A DNA stretch of 64,000 bases from Flavobacterium sp. NRK1. GTDB taxonomy: Bacteria > Bacteroidota > Bacteroidia > Flavobacteriales > Flavobacteriaceae. The notes under the pieces were generated by a model. It made no database searches and was not told where the DNA came from. It saw nothing but the letters and a program-made list of their open reading frames with translations. Both the position numbers and the translations under genes were made by a program. The DNA is taken from contig NZ_JAMXLA010000001.1 of the NCBI RefSeq assembly GCF_024054175.1, positions 1,113,341 through 1,177,340 on the forward strand. The letters run 5' to 3'. This document shows positions 33,983-43,626 of the stretch, one piece after another; position 1 is the first letter of the stretch, and the number at the start of each line of letters is the position of its first letter.

Positions 33983-34432
33983 ATGAAAGACATAGTACGC
34001 ATACTCGAAAACATTGCCCTGAGTAATAACCTAAACTACCATTACGGCAAAAAGGCAGCTCTTAACCTGCTGGACGGTTCTGCAGATGCCAACATTACCT
34101 ATTTACTGCACGAATTTACCAACCGTAAAAGCGAGTATAACGACAGCGGCACCCTGATTGTTGCTGCCAATTATGAAGGTAAATTCTTTTTGGTAAAACA
34201 AAGCGATCTCGACCAGAACTATTTCTCCGAAACAGGTGAACAGGAAACATCTAAATATACTCAAAACATAGAACCGCTATTGCAGGTATTTAAAACCATA
34301 GGCAACAGCCTCGCCTGCCAGGGCATTGAAGTAAACCAATGGGACAATATAGATGTTACCGATGCACTCGATGCCAACATGGATGGTTTGCTGTGCAGTT
34401 ATAAACTTCGCATACCGGCAAATTATGAGTAA
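33983..34432 (+). CDS. phage protein, probable head-tail or tail completion component
   Basis: A 149-aa protein (MKDIVRILENIALSNNLNYH, DSGTLIVAANYEGKFFLVKQ, SLACQGIEVNQWDNIDVTDA). It overlaps the gp10-like gene by 8 bp. Proteins in this position with this beta-rich pattern are often minor tail or neck components; the family is not recognised. No cysteine cluster, signal or membrane segment. Confidence 0.55.
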   Translation: MKDIVRILENIALSNNLNYHYGKKAALNLLDGSADANITYLLHEFTNRKSEYNDSGTLIVAANYEGKFFLVKQSDLDQNYFSETGEQETSKYTQNIEPLLQVFKTIGNSLACQGIEVNQWDNIDVTDALDANMDGLLCSYKLRIPANYE

Positions 34433-34895
34433 CACTACGGCTATACTCGCAAAAGAATTTGCCAGCCTTAAAAACGAGCTTATCGCGAAATACGATGAGC
34501 TAGGCATGCGGGCATCGGGACAGTGGGCGGACAGCCTTTCTGTAGCTATAGAAGGTAACAATGCAGAACTTTTGCATGCTGAATACGGCGAACAGCTTGA
34601 ATATGGACGAAAACCCGGCAAACAACCCCCAAGTGAAGCTATTGAGCAATGGATAAAAGACAAAGGCATAGCTGCTCGTATAGAGGGCAATATATCTGTG
34701 AGTAGTCTTGCCTACCTTATTGCCCGAAAAATAGGCCGTGAGGGCTGGAACAGGCAGCAATACGGCGGCACAAAGCTAATTAGCAGTGTGGTAACGCCCG
34801 AGCGTATTCAGAAGATAATTGACAAAGTAGGCGAAAGCGAACTTAAAAATTTTACAGATAAGATTTCGGAATACCTAAACTCCCTGCAGGCATGA
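34425..34895 (+). CDS. HK97 gp10-like tail completion protein
   Basis: A 156-aa neck/tail-completion candidate. Typical for the family are an N-terminal helix (ILAKEFASLKNELIAKYDEL) and the strand-loop EYGEQLEYGRKPGKQPPSEA, IEQWIKDKGI near 55-85, followed by LAYLIARKIGREGWNRQQYG. Earlier in-frame starts at 34353 run through the previous gene, so the ATG at 34425 is chosen. The next gene starts in its stop codon (ATGA). These proteins cap the tail end that joins the head, yet the connector homologue is 15 kb away. Confidence 0.75.
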   Translation: MSNTTAILAKEFASLKNELIAKYDELGMRASGQWADSLSVAIEGNNAELLHAEYGEQLEYGRKPGKQPPSEAIEQWIKDKGIAARIEGNISVSSLAYLIARKIGREGWNRQQYGGTKLISSVVTPERIQKIIDKVGESELKNFTDKISEYLNSLQA

Positions 34896-36070
34896 TAAAA
34901 TTTGTGAACGACATAGATAAAGATAAGCTTCGTATGGCTTACAACAACGATATATTGCGTTTTTACAGCGATAGCACCGTTACTGCATCCTATGCCGATG
35001 TGGTATTAAAAGAAAGCGGACTTTTTGCTACACTAAACCCGCCCATATTATTTTCGGTACGTTTGTACCCCAATCCGCAGGGGCATTTTTACATAAACCT
35101 GCAGCCTTATGTAGCAGCGGTTATAAACACTCATAATTTTGAAGACACACTGCAAACCGAACTGGAAAGTGCCAGCCCCGATTCGTTTTTATATGGCTAT
35201 ACCAGCGGCACCTATCTTAATGGTTCTCTTAGCATAACCATAACCCATACCGACACCACTACAACAGCCTCTAATTATGGACTGGCATGGCTGGCAGCAG
35301 CTCAGCAATGGGGTAATTATAACCGTATTGCAAAAACCGATCTGCTGCTGCTTACCCCTCCTAAGAAAGATTCGCTTAATGATAGTTACAGTAAATATTG
35401 GCAGGGTTATCCGTTTGATGTATCTTTTATGGTTCCGTCAGGCATTTTCAGGTCCGGAATAGCACTGAAAAATGAAACTAACGGGTTAAGCTATACTTTC
35501 CCGTTTTCAGCAGGAACAATTAATCGTTTGGTGTTTTCAGACGGGCGCACCGATGAAACGCTTGAAACCGTGCTGCCACTTACCGAAGGACAAAACAGGA
35601 TTAGCATTACCAACAGCAGTAAGCAAAAATGGTTGTGGTTAGAAAAAATACCCTACCGTTGCGGTGTATATTTAAAGTGGCTTAATGCCTGGGGCGGATA
35701 CAGCTATTGGCTATTTGAAGACACGTATGCTATAGACAGGGCTGTTAAATATATGGGCGAAATAGATAGTGATAATGCCAATTTAGAGAACAGCTTTGGG
35801 CGAACCCGCCAAATAGGCAAAGAAAGCCAGGATACCTTTAAAATTATTGCCGAACTGCTTACCGAAGAAGAAAGCAGCATTGTAGAAGGAATATTAGACA
35901 GTCCGAAAATTTACCTTTTTACCGGACAGCCTTTTGCAAAAAGCAGTTACCGCGACTGGATAGAAGTTACCCTGAAAACAAGCGGGGCACGTATTAAAAA
36001 TCCTAAACAGCCATTAACCAACTTTAGCTTTGATATAGAGCTGCCTATGAGGTTTACACAAATGCTTTAG
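34892..36070 (+). CDS. phage tail protein, unknown
   Basis: A 392-aa beta-rich protein starting MIKFVNDIDKDKLRMAYNND with many Thr/Ser-rich strands (GTYLNGSLSITITHTDTTTT). The C-terminal part (LKTSGARIKNPKQPLTNFSF) is typical of structural proteins. It is translationally coupled to the gp10-like gene by a 4-bp overlap and lies upstream of the tail tip and tape measure. Probably a minor tail or distal-tail component. Position gives the assignment, sequence does not. Confidence 0.6.
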   Translation: MIKFVNDIDKDKLRMAYNNDILRFYSDSTVTASYADVVLKESGLFATLNPPILFSVRLYPNPQGHFYINLQPYVAAVINTHNFEDTLQTELESASPDSFLYGYTSGTYLNGSLSITITHTDTTTTASNYGLAWLAAAQQWGNYNRIAKTDLLLLTPPKKDSLNDSYSKYWQGYPFDVSFMVPSGIFRSGIALKNETNGLSYTFPFSAGTINRLVFSDGRTDETLETVLPLTEGQNRISITNSSKQKWLWLEKIPYRCGVYLKWLNAWGGYSYWLFEDTYAIDRAVKYMGEIDSDNANLENSFGRTRQIGKESQDTFKIIAELLTEEESSIVEGILDSPKIYLFTGQPFAKSSYRDWIEVTLKTSGARIKNPKQPLTNFSFDIELPMRFTQML

Positions 36071-36157
36071 CCATAAAAACTAATATTACATTATAAACCA
36101 GTTTTTTACGATGATTTAATATTATACTCCCTCAAGACTTCTGCTAACCTCATCTTA

Positions 36158-38386
36158 ATGCCACTCTTACTATATATAAACGGACAGCTTGCCGATCTGG
36201 AAGCCGGGCAGGTTATTGCCCAGACAAAACAGGTTAACGACCTGAACAGCCTTGACAACAGGCAGGCGAATTATACTAATAAATTCAAGCTGCCAAAAAC
36301 GGCAACCAATATCCGTATCATGAATTTTTTAACCTTGGCGGGAAACGGATCGAACATACCTTATCAAAAGAATGAATGCAGCCTTTACAGCGATACAGGC
36401 GAATGCTTTGTATATAATGGCTGGGCAGTAGTTACCGATGGCGGCGACAGTTACGATGCCGTTGTGTATGATGGTATTATAGACCTGTATAAAGAAATAG
36501 AGAATAAAAATATTTCTACAATAGACCTTACTGCACTTAAGCACACTAAAAATCTGAGTTCGGTAATACAGTCATGGAATGAAGGTTTAGATTTAAAATA
36601 CAGGTACATACTTGCCGATTATAACGGTAAAACGGGATATACGGTGATTAACGGTCAGCCGCGCATAAACGTAGATTACCTTGTACCATCTGTAAATGTA
36701 GCCTGGTTATGGCACCAGATAATTACTAAAACCTATGGCATAACCTATACCGGATCTGTTTTTAATACACAGGAATTTAAAAACCTATGGATGACCTACC
36801 CAAAAGGTGTAACAACTCAGGATGAAGGCACAGAGGTTTTTACAAGTTCTGAATTTACAAACTCTAATGCCCCATTTATTGATTCTGATGATAGTTACTG
36901 GCGAACCCTGCTTTTAAAATATACCACAGAAAATGACGACTATTTACAGTACTTTGAAGCCGACCCTCTTAATTTTAAATTAAGAGCTAAGGAATCAGGT
37001 AATTACAGACTCAACATTTCCTGCAACATCAATACTAAAGATAGCGTACGGTTATTTATTAGTAAAAACGTAAACAGCAATAATAACAACGATCTTGCTT
37101 TGGTTACCGAGTTTAAAGTACTGGCAACCAACCTTGCTAAAAATACCGATTTTGAAACCGAAATAGTTTTTCCTCTTACTGCCGGAGAAAGTATTAGCCT
37201 TTTAATGAGGCATCCTAATGGTACACAGCATGCTGTTAGAAGAAATGGCGATTCTTCCATCGAATTGACCATCAATAAAATAAACTATGCAGACATTAGC
37301 TTTAATGATGCCTTTGCCGATTTTTCTGTAAAAGATTTCCTTTCTGAAGTGATACACCGTTTTGGTCTCACCCTGTTTAAAAACAAGTACAACAATAACT
37401 ATGAGTTTTTAACCCTTCAGGAAATTTTGCAATCTCCCAATCCGGTAGACCTTAGCCGCAGGTTTGTAAAGAAGATATCCGAAAATTACATTTATGGCAG
37501 CTATGCCCAAAATAACTGGTTCAGGTACAATTACAATGATAAAGAAAACAATCACTATGATAGTGCAATACAAATAGACAACGTTAATCTACCCGAATCA
37601 AAAGACATTATAAAATCTAAAATATACAGTCCTGAAAAACAAAAATCAGGTTTTATGCAGCGAAGCGGCAATGTATATAAATTATGGGAAAAAGAAATTG
37701 ATGATGACCCCGAAGAAGGTGAAGACCCGATAAAATACAAAGCACTTGATAAACGCTTTTATTTTTTAAGGGCAGAATATGTACACCAGAACATTAACCT
37801 GTTTTTTGATGAAACGCAGGAAACCGGTATAAGTAATAAGTATTATGCTGAAAGCTACTGGAAGCTGCCCTTTTATGATATTATAGCAGGTTACTATAAC
37901 CCTGTTAACCAAATTTTAAGCAAGGCACAGGTGGTTACCGCAGAGTTGTATTTAACCGATGCCGATGTAGCCGGTTTCGATTTTAGGAAACTATATTACC
38001 TGGAGCAGTTTGGAGCTTACTTTATTATGAATAAAATAAGCAATTACATATCAGGCAAACCCGTAAAATGCGAAATGATACGCATAATGCCCGATGCTGC
38101 TGATTTAGAACAGCAACTGCCGGTTACCATAAACAAGGTAACAACTGCCAATTATGCTGCCGATGTATTTTTCACTGTAGCCGAAGGTGTTACAAACCTT
38201 ACCGTTACCGCAGAAAATGATAATGGTACTTTAGTAATAAACCAGTCTGTAAATGTAACCATGACCCCTGTGCGGTTAAGTTTCAGCATTGCTTCAGGTT
38301 ACAAAATAAAAATGCAGGCAGGTGGTTACACTACCTCGGCGGTTACCATTTATATTCCGTCCTATCAAACCATAATTGTATCCTGA
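36158..38386 (+). CDS. large tail protein (tail tip/baseplate candidate)
   Basis: A 742-aa protein starting MPLLLYINGQLADLEAGQVI, then the conserved-looking DNRQANYTNKFKLPKTATN. It contains Tyr-rich beta structure (ITKTYGITYTGSVFN), a region NNYEFLTLQEILQSPNPVDL and a C-terminal Ig-like stretch (YAADVFFTVAEGVTNLTVTA). Large proteins of this type near the tape measure in Bacteroidota phages are tail-tip or hub proteins. It ends one base into the next gene (TGATG), so they are coupled. Confidence 0.62.
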   Translation: MPLLLYINGQLADLEAGQVIAQTKQVNDLNSLDNRQANYTNKFKLPKTATNIRIMNFLTLAGNGSNIPYQKNECSLYSDTGECFVYNGWAVVTDGGDSYDAVVYDGIIDLYKEIENKNISTIDLTALKHTKNLSSVIQSWNEGLDLKYRYILADYNGKTGYTVINGQPRINVDYLVPSVNVAWLWHQIITKTYGITYTGSVFNTQEFKNLWMTYPKGVTTQDEGTEVFTSSEFTNSNAPFIDSDDSYWRTLLLKYTTENDDYLQYFEADPLNFKLRAKESGNYRLNISCNINTKDSVRLFISKNVNSNNNNDLALVTEFKVLATNLAKNTDFETEIVFPLTAGESISLLMRHPNGTQHAVRRNGDSSIELTINKINYADISFNDAFADFSVKDFLSEVIHRFGLTLFKNKYNNNYEFLTLQEILQSPNPVDLSRRFVKKISENYIYGSYAQNNWFRYNYNDKENNHYDSAIQIDNVNLPESKDIIKSKIYSPEKQKSGFMQRSGNVYKLWEKEIDDDPEEGEDPIKYKALDKRFYFLRAEYVHQNINLFFDETQETGISNKYYAESYWKLPFYDIIAGYYNPVNQILSKAQVVTAELYLTDADVAGFDFRKLYYLEQFGAYFIMNKISNYISGKPVKCEMIRIMPDAADLEQQLPVTINKVTTANYAADVFFTVAEGVTNLTVTAENDNGTLVINQSVNVTMTPVRLSFSIASGYKIKMQAGGYTTSAVTIYIPSYQTIIVS

Positions 38387-38679
38387 TGAGAAACATACAG
38401 CACATAAAGCCCAGCATAGACTTTGGTTTTGGGGCAACTCAAAAAAGAGAAGAAACCTATACACCGGTTACCCTTTGGCTTTCTACCCTTTACAACACCT
38501 CTGCCTATACTTTTGAGGTACTGTTTCCGCCATCGGGTGGCAGCCTTCAGAAAATATCCGATTACGAATATCGCATAACATATGTTGATTCGGGCACCTA
38601 TGAAATTAGTATGGCAGTAACCCAAAAAGCCACAGGCATACGCCTGGTGAGCAATCCTGTAACCCTAACAATTTACTAA
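38386..38679 (+). CDS. small Ig-like tail protein
   Basis: A 97-aa beta-sandwich candidate (YTPVTLWLSTLYNTSAYTFE, ISDYEYRITYVDSGTYEISM, VSNPVTLTIY) with no Cys. It starts in the previous stop and precedes the tape-measure gene by 1 bp. It may decorate the tail tube or tip; the sequence alone does not show a specific family. Confidence 0.6.
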   Translation: MRNIQHIKPSIDFGFGATQKREETYTPVTLWLSTLYNTSAYTFEVLFPPSGGSLQKISDYEYRITYVDSGTYEISMAVTQKATGIRLVSNPVTLTIY

Positions 38680-38680
38680 A

Positions 38681-41554
38681 ATGGCAAAGAAAAAAATAAC
38701 CCTTGCAAAACTTGACATAGATACAGATAAGCTGATTAAAGCGGCAAAAAAAAGTAAAGAGGTAATAGAAGAACTAAAAGAAGAGCTTATAAACCTTCAA
38801 TATGCCGGACAAGGAGCTTCCCAACAATTTCAAAGTAACTATGAAGATTTAAAAGAACTTACCAAAGCATTTGAAGAGCAGATTAAAACCATTAAACAAC
38901 AAATTGAGAAGAATGAAGACTTAGCAGATTCACAAAAAACCATAAAAAAGGAGCTTCAAAATACCATAGAGGCCAACAAAAATTTAGCGAATAGCTATAC
39001 CAGCGTTGCAACTTCATCGGCTTCAGCATTACAGGAGCTTGACAATGCTGCTATAGATGCCCTGCATACTATTGCAACACTCAATTCAGGCTTAACAGAA
39101 AACAAAAACCTGATGGCGCAAAGCGGTGAGAGTACTAAAACCAACGCAAAAACCTTTGATGAATATAAAACTCAGGTAGCCGACTCGTTTAACCAGATCA
39201 ATCTTTTTAACGGGGGCATTGGTGGCCTTATAAGCCGGGCGGAAGAAGCAGGCGGTGCAGGACCCTTATTAAAAACGGCTTTTAGTGGTATTGCACAGGG
39301 TATTGGCGGAATGACAAAAGCCGCAATTACTTTTGCAGCAAACCCAATGGGGCTTATACTTACGGCAATAAGCGCAGCACTTAGCGGAGTAATAAGTTAC
39401 TTTAAAGATACTCAGGAAGGTATAGATGCCGTAACTGCCGTAACACGTCCGCTGCAATCGGTATTTAGTGCATTAATGGGTGTTGCACAAAACGTAGGCA
39501 AATTTTTGATAAATGCGTTTTCAAGTCCTAAAAAAGCAATGGGAGACCTTTATGAGTTTGTAAAACAAAACCTTATAAACAGGTTTACAGCCTTCGGAAC
39601 CATACTGGAAGGAATTATGGAGCTTGATTTTAAAAAAATCAGCAATGGTGTATTGCAGGCGGGCACAGGTGTAGAAGATGTAATTGGCAAAACCCAGAAG
39701 GCGGCACAAAATACAGGCGCCTTTTTTGACGAAGCCATAAAACGCGGACAGGAAATAGATAAACTGCAAAAAGAACTGGACAAAAGCCAGGCAGATTATA
39801 CAAAAAAAATGAGTGAGCTTAGTACACAGCTTGATGCCCAGAAAAGTATTGCAGATGATACTAACCTTAGCAATGCCGAAAGAGAAAAGGCCGCCATTAA
39901 AGCTCTTGAACTGGCAAAGGAGCAGAATACACTGGCTATAGCCCGAATGGATACAGAAATTAAAATTAAAAAATTAAAATTAGAACAAAATGGCCTGACA
40001 GATGAGGAAAATAAGGAAATTGCCGAGATGGAGGCAAAACGCAATGAAGCCTATGCGGCAAATGTAACTGCAGAAAAAGGATTTCAGGATAAAATAGACA
40101 GCATTCGTGAAGACGCACATAAAAAAGAATTGGCCAGAAGGCAAAAATTGCTGGACGATGCACTGGCTAAACAAAAACAGATGCTGGATCTGTACGTTTC
40201 AGAAAATAATAGTAAAGCAAAAAATCTTAAAGAGGCTCTTGATTATGAAAATAACGTTGCCTCACAATCTTTAGCTATAGCTAAAACACAGCTTGAGCAA
40301 AAAAAAATAAACGAAACTGAGTACAAAACTATTTCTAATAATATTGAGCAGACGCGCCTTAACAATATACTGCAGCACAATCTTGAGCATGGCAGAGCAA
40401 TGATTAACGCCGAAATTGCAAAATCAAAAAGTTTATTTAATACCTCAGAAAAACTAACTCAGGATATTGTTGATAAGCAAAAGCAAAGCCTTGACAAGAT
40501 TCATAACATGAAGCTTGAACAGCTTGCCAAAGAAAAAGGGCTGCAGGGTGAAGAACTCAATATAACAGCAGAAAATTTAGCCACAGCTACTACTCAGCAA
40601 TTAGAATATTATACCGAAAAACTGAAGCTTGATGAAGAATATGGCAACCAGAAAAAAGAGGTTGAAGATACTTTTAAAAATCAGGAGGAAACTGAAAAAC
40701 AAAGAATTGAACAGGAAAAAGCAGAAAAAGCGGCTGAAGATCTTGAAAATAACCAAACCGAATATGAAAAGAAAGTAGCCTTAGAAGATGAAAGAGCAAA
40801 TGCTGAAAAAGCTAAATACGACCAATGGGAAAAAGATGGTGTAATAACGCACGCAGAAGCAGAACTGCGTAAACAGGAAACTGATGAAGAAAGTGCCCGG
40901 ATAAAAAGAAAACTGCTGCTTGAAAATGCGCAGACACAGCTTGGTACTATGCAAAGCGTTGCTGACGCCTTAACCCAGGCATTCGGACAGTCTAAAGAGC
41001 TGGCTATAGCACAGGCAACCATGAATGCCGGACAGGCCATACTTTCAATCTGGTCCGGTACCATTACCTCAAATCCATTGATTGATGCTGCTTTAAAAGC
41101 TGCACTTACTGCTTCTACCGCTGTAAAAACAGCCAAACAGATAAAGGAAATAAAAAGCGCTAAAAAACCTAAAAGCCCAAAATTTGCGCAGGGAGGTTTA
41201 ATGCCTGTAGGCGGCAACAGGCACAGTGCAGGCGGAACCCTTTTTACCGGAGCCGACGGAACACAGTTTGAAGCCGAACAAGGTGAGCTTATTGGTGTTA
41301 TGAACCGCAATGCCGCACGGCATTTTATGGCATTTAACAATGCATTCCCTGCCGGAGGGGCATCTGCACCAAATTACTTTGCAGGCGGTGGAATTGTATC
41401 GCGCGAAATAGCCCCGCAAAGCCTTAACACCGATGAGCTTGCCATGAAAATAGCCAACGCCAACAGGCTGATTCCTGCTCCAGTTGTAGCAGTACAGGAT
41501 ATAGTTACGCAGGGCAACAGTTATGTACAGGTAAGGGAAGCTGCCAATTTTTAA
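38681..41554 (+). CDS. tail tape measure protein
   Basis: A 957-aa protein. Long coiled coils span about 10-140 and 350-760 (KSKEVIEELKEELINLQYAG, EKQRIEQEKAEKAAEDLENN). A hydrophobic central part (about 195-255) includes AAITFAANPMGLILTAISAA. A Gly/Ala-rich C-terminus (KFAQGGLMPVGGNRHSAGGT) follows. This is the typical tape-measure layout for long-tailed phages and sets tail length; 957 residues predict very roughly 140 nm by the 0.15-nm-per-residue rule. It has its own terminator and is the last tail gene before the cargo locus. Confidence 0.9.
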   Translation: MAKKKITLAKLDIDTDKLIKAAKKSKEVIEELKEELINLQYAGQGASQQFQSNYEDLKELTKAFEEQIKTIKQQIEKNEDLADSQKTIKKELQNTIEANKNLANSYTSVATSSASALQELDNAAIDALHTIATLNSGLTENKNLMAQSGESTKTNAKTFDEYKTQVADSFNQINLFNGGIGGLISRAEEAGGAGPLLKTAFSGIAQGIGGMTKAAITFAANPMGLILTAISAALSGVISYFKDTQEGIDAVTAVTRPLQSVFSALMGVAQNVGKFLINAFSSPKKAMGDLYEFVKQNLINRFTAFGTILEGIMELDFKKISNGVLQAGTGVEDVIGKTQKAAQNTGAFFDEAIKRGQEIDKLQKELDKSQADYTKKMSELSTQLDAQKSIADDTNLSNAEREKAAIKALELAKEQNTLAIARMDTEIKIKKLKLEQNGLTDEENKEIAEMEAKRNEAYAANVTAEKGFQDKIDSIREDAHKKELARRQKLLDDALAKQKQMLDLYVSENNSKAKNLKEALDYENNVASQSLAIAKTQLEQKKINETEYKTISNNIEQTRLNNILQHNLEHGRAMINAEIAKSKSLFNTSEKLTQDIVDKQKQSLDKIHNMKLEQLAKEKGLQGEELNITAENLATATTQQLEYYTEKLKLDEEYGNQKKEVEDTFKNQEETEKQRIEQEKAEKAAEDLENNQTEYEKKVALEDERANAEKAKYDQWEKDGVITHAEAELRKQETDEESARIKRKLLLENAQTQLGTMQSVADALTQAFGQSKELAIAQATMNAGQAILSIWSGTITSNPLIDAALKAALTASTAVKTAKQIKEIKSAKKPKSPKFAQGGLMPVGGNRHSAGGTLFTGADGTQFEAEQGELIGVMNRNAARHFMAFNNAFPAGGASAPNYFAGGGIVSREIAPQSLNTDELAMKIANANRLIPAPVVAVQDIVTQGNSYVQVREAANF

Positions 41555-41587
41555 AAAAAAATGCTCAGCAATTGCTGAGCATTTTTT
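41555..41587. terminator. bidirectional terminator
   Basis: AAAATGCTCAGCA, then TGCTGAGCATTTT around a tiny AT loop, with A-tract before and T-tract after. It separates the tape-measure gene from the convergent cargo gene. Confidence 0.92.
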
Positions 41588-41592
41588 AAAGA

Positions 41593-42861
41593 TTATTTGT
41601 TTATAAGGCAGTCTGCCAGTTGCTGTATTGTTTTGGCTTCAAGTGCAACCCTGGTTACATCTCTCACCTGCCATCCTTTAAGAGGACTGTTTTTAAAATA
41701 TTCCATTTTATCCTCTTCTATTAAGAAAAGGGCAACATATTTATGTTTACCATTCACCATTCCTCCGTCAAATACCTTTGCATCCGGCTTACTTAAAAAA
41801 TCACCATTTTCAAAGAGCAGCGATATACCAAGACCTTTTTTTTCTGTTTCAGATAGAACTTCAGCAGTACCAATATAAGTAGTATGATCCTTACTAACCA
41901 TTTTTTCAATAGATAAACCATCTACAAAAGGGGTGTCGTACATTATTTTACCCTTTGCTTCATCACTTTTAACTGTGATCTGACTGCATAAAGCCGATGT
42001 GTTTTTTGTAGTTGCAGGAGCACTAGCGGCAGCAGCGGGTGCTTCCATACGGCCAATTAAACATTTAAAATATTGCTGCAAACTAAATCCTTCTTTTATT
42101 TCACTTTCATATTTGTTTAATTTAACCGATACAATAACTTTTTCCTGTATAAGCTCAAGGTATTTAGGCTTGTTAAGTCCAAGAGTTACGCTTAGTAAGA
42201 GGCTTCCGAAAGGGTTTGCTTGTGATTTTAGCTCTTCATCGGGCATTGACAGACTTGTACCGTCAGCAAAGATCAGTTCTGCACCTCTTCTTATAACACC
42301 TGAAGCATATTTTTCGGAAGTAGGAACATTAATATGAAGAAACAAAAAATTACCTTTTTCTGATTTAGACAAAGAAGCTTCCATACCATCTTGGGCCGGC
42401 GCAGCATACCATGTAGATTTTGAAACACTTTTCATATCCTTTTCGTAGATCTTATTACAAAAGAAATCTTTAGGATAATCAAGCCCGCCCACAACTTTAA
42501 ACGGAAAAGACGAGCTGTATCTTGGGTCATAATCATAATACACCTGTCCTGTTTCAGGATTTTCAATAAGCAGCTTAAATTTCTTGTCGCGAATTGAGTT
42601 TGTATAAGGTTCGTAAGAAACCACCTTAAACTCTTTGTCTGCCAATTCAGCATAGGCAGTAGTAGTACCTTCTTTTTTATAAATCTTTTTAAGGCTTACG
42701 TCTTTATAAAAACCGCGATATCCGTATTTCTGTAAAGACTCTTTTACAGGCAATACAATAAGGCTTTTTCCTGCAAGAAGTTCAACTTGTTCCCCCGGAA
42801 AGTTTTGTGCTTCGGTTAGTAAGCTAAATAATAAGGCAAATACCAAAATAATTTTTTTCAT
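41593..42861 (-). CDS. secreted protein of unknown function, phage cargo (moron) candidate
   Basis: A 422-aa protein with signal peptide (MKKIILVFALLFSLLTEA, cleavage near 18). The mature part has beta-rich repeats (SLQKYGYRGFYKDVSLKKIY, LLIENPETGQVYYDYDPRYS), an Ala-rich linker (EAPAAAASAPATTKNT) and a C-terminal domain ending ALEAKTIQQLADCLINK. No catalytic motif or family recognised. It is the only opposite-strand gene inside the structural region and has its own promoter and a bidirectional terminator. It may be a cargo gene acting in the host envelope rather than in virion assembly. Confidence 0.7.
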   Translation of the reverse strand: MKKIILVFALLFSLLTEAQNFPGEQVELLAGKSLIVLPVKESLQKYGYRGFYKDVSLKKIYKKEGTTTAYAELADKEFKVVSYEPYTNSIRDKKFKLLIENPETGQVYYDYDPRYSSSFPFKVVGGLDYPKDFFCNKIYEKDMKSVSKSTWYAAPAQDGMEASLSKSEKGNFLFLHINVPTSEKYASGVIRRGAELIFADGTSLSMPDEELKSQANPFGSLLLSVTLGLNKPKYLELIQEKVIVSVKLNKYESEIKEGFSLQQYFKCLIGRMEAPAAAASAPATTKNTSALCSQITVKSDEAKGKIMYDTPFVDGLSIEKMVSKDHTTYIGTAEVLSETEKKGLGISLLFENGDFLSKPDAKVFDGGMVNGKHKYVALFLIEEDKMEYFKNSPLKGWQVRDVTRVALEAKTIQQLADCLINK

Positions 42862-42895
42862 GGCGTATAAAATTTAATTAATAATTATTAGGCGC

Positions 42896-42903
42896 CAAAT
42901 TTA
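42896..42903 (-). promoter_or_regulatory. cargo gene promoter -7 box
   Basis: CAAATTTA on the plus strand, TAAATTTG on the minus strand, an exact TAnnTTTG match 34 bp before the minus-strand ATG at 42861. Confidence 0.55.
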
Positions 42904-42961
42904 TATAAAAAATTAATACAGAAAATTCTTAATTATAAAATTTCTTTAAAAAATAATATGC

Positions 42962-43204
42962 TTGAAAATAAACCACATTTTAAACGGCTGGAAAAACTAC
43001 CTCGACAAAAGTGAGGTGTCCGAAAACATTGCAAAACAGCGTGCAGCAGTATGCGCTGCCTGCCCCCATGCTAAAAACGGAAAACTGCTGGCCTTTATAA
43101 AAGACAGCCTTACACAAGTACAGGGTGCTTATTGTACCCTGTGCAGCTGTCCGTTATCTGCAAAGGTGCGTTCTACAGATATTTGTCCTGAAAATAAATG
43201 GTAA
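42962..43204 (+). CDS. small zinc-ribbon-like phage protein (TTG start)
   Basis: An 80-aa protein with two cysteine clusters: CAACPHA near residues 31-37 and CTLCSCP near 58-64, plus Cys in STDICPENKW. This suggests a treble-cleft or zinc-ribbon metal site. There is no in-frame ATG; TTG at 42962 is the only start. A frame-shifted ATG at 42958 leads to a short ORF only. The next gene starts immediately after the stop. Function unknown. Confidence 0.65.
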   Translation: MKINHILNGWKNYLDKSEVSENIAKQRAAVCAACPHAKNGKLLAFIKDSLTQVQGAYCTLCSCPLSAKVRSTDICPENKW

Positions 43205-43450
43205 ATGACACGTTATGAAACAATAACAAGCCTTGGAGACGATTTTATTAAATTAATGGGAAAAAGTATAATCCCCGTGCATATACTGGACTGGAAAGTA
43301 TATTATGAAGCCTACCTGAAACAAACCGAACTGCTTTTAAAAGAATATGGCAAGGCAAAAAAAACCTGGGCTGCCGGCATGGTAGCCGAAGAATATAAAG
43401 TTAGCGAACGTACAATGTTTAACGTAATTGCTTTTATGGAGGGCAGTTAA
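43205..43450 (+). CDS. small HTH-like phage protein
   Basis: An 81-aa protein whose C-terminal part (MVAEEYKVSERTMFNVIAFM) looks like an HTH recognition region, preceded by helices (FIKLMGKSIIPVHILDWKVY, LKQTELLLKEYGKAKKTW). It starts right after the stop of the zinc-ribbon-like gene, so they form a pair, perhaps regulating late genes or packaging. Low-certainty inference from fold and position. Confidence 0.6.
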   Translation: MTRYETITSLGDDFIKLMGKSIIPVHILDWKVYYEAYLKQTELLLKEYGKAKKTWAAGMVAEEYKVSERTMFNVIAFMEGS

Positions 43451-43626
43451 TTTTAGTGAGTAAGAATCCTCGAACAATAACCCCCTTATTATTAATTCAA
43501 TACAAATGGATTTTTTTGATAAAAAGTGGAATATTACATTCGAATTTAATACCTTTATGTATATTTGCATAATTTATACGCCAAGATTTATTTTTTTAAA
43601 GCCATAACAACTCCTAACTTCTAAAT

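Noticed and set aside
42958..43014. ATG-started short frame before the zinc-ribbon-like gene
   Set aside because: It gives about 18 residues and stops; the TTG frame at 42962 carries the Cys pattern.
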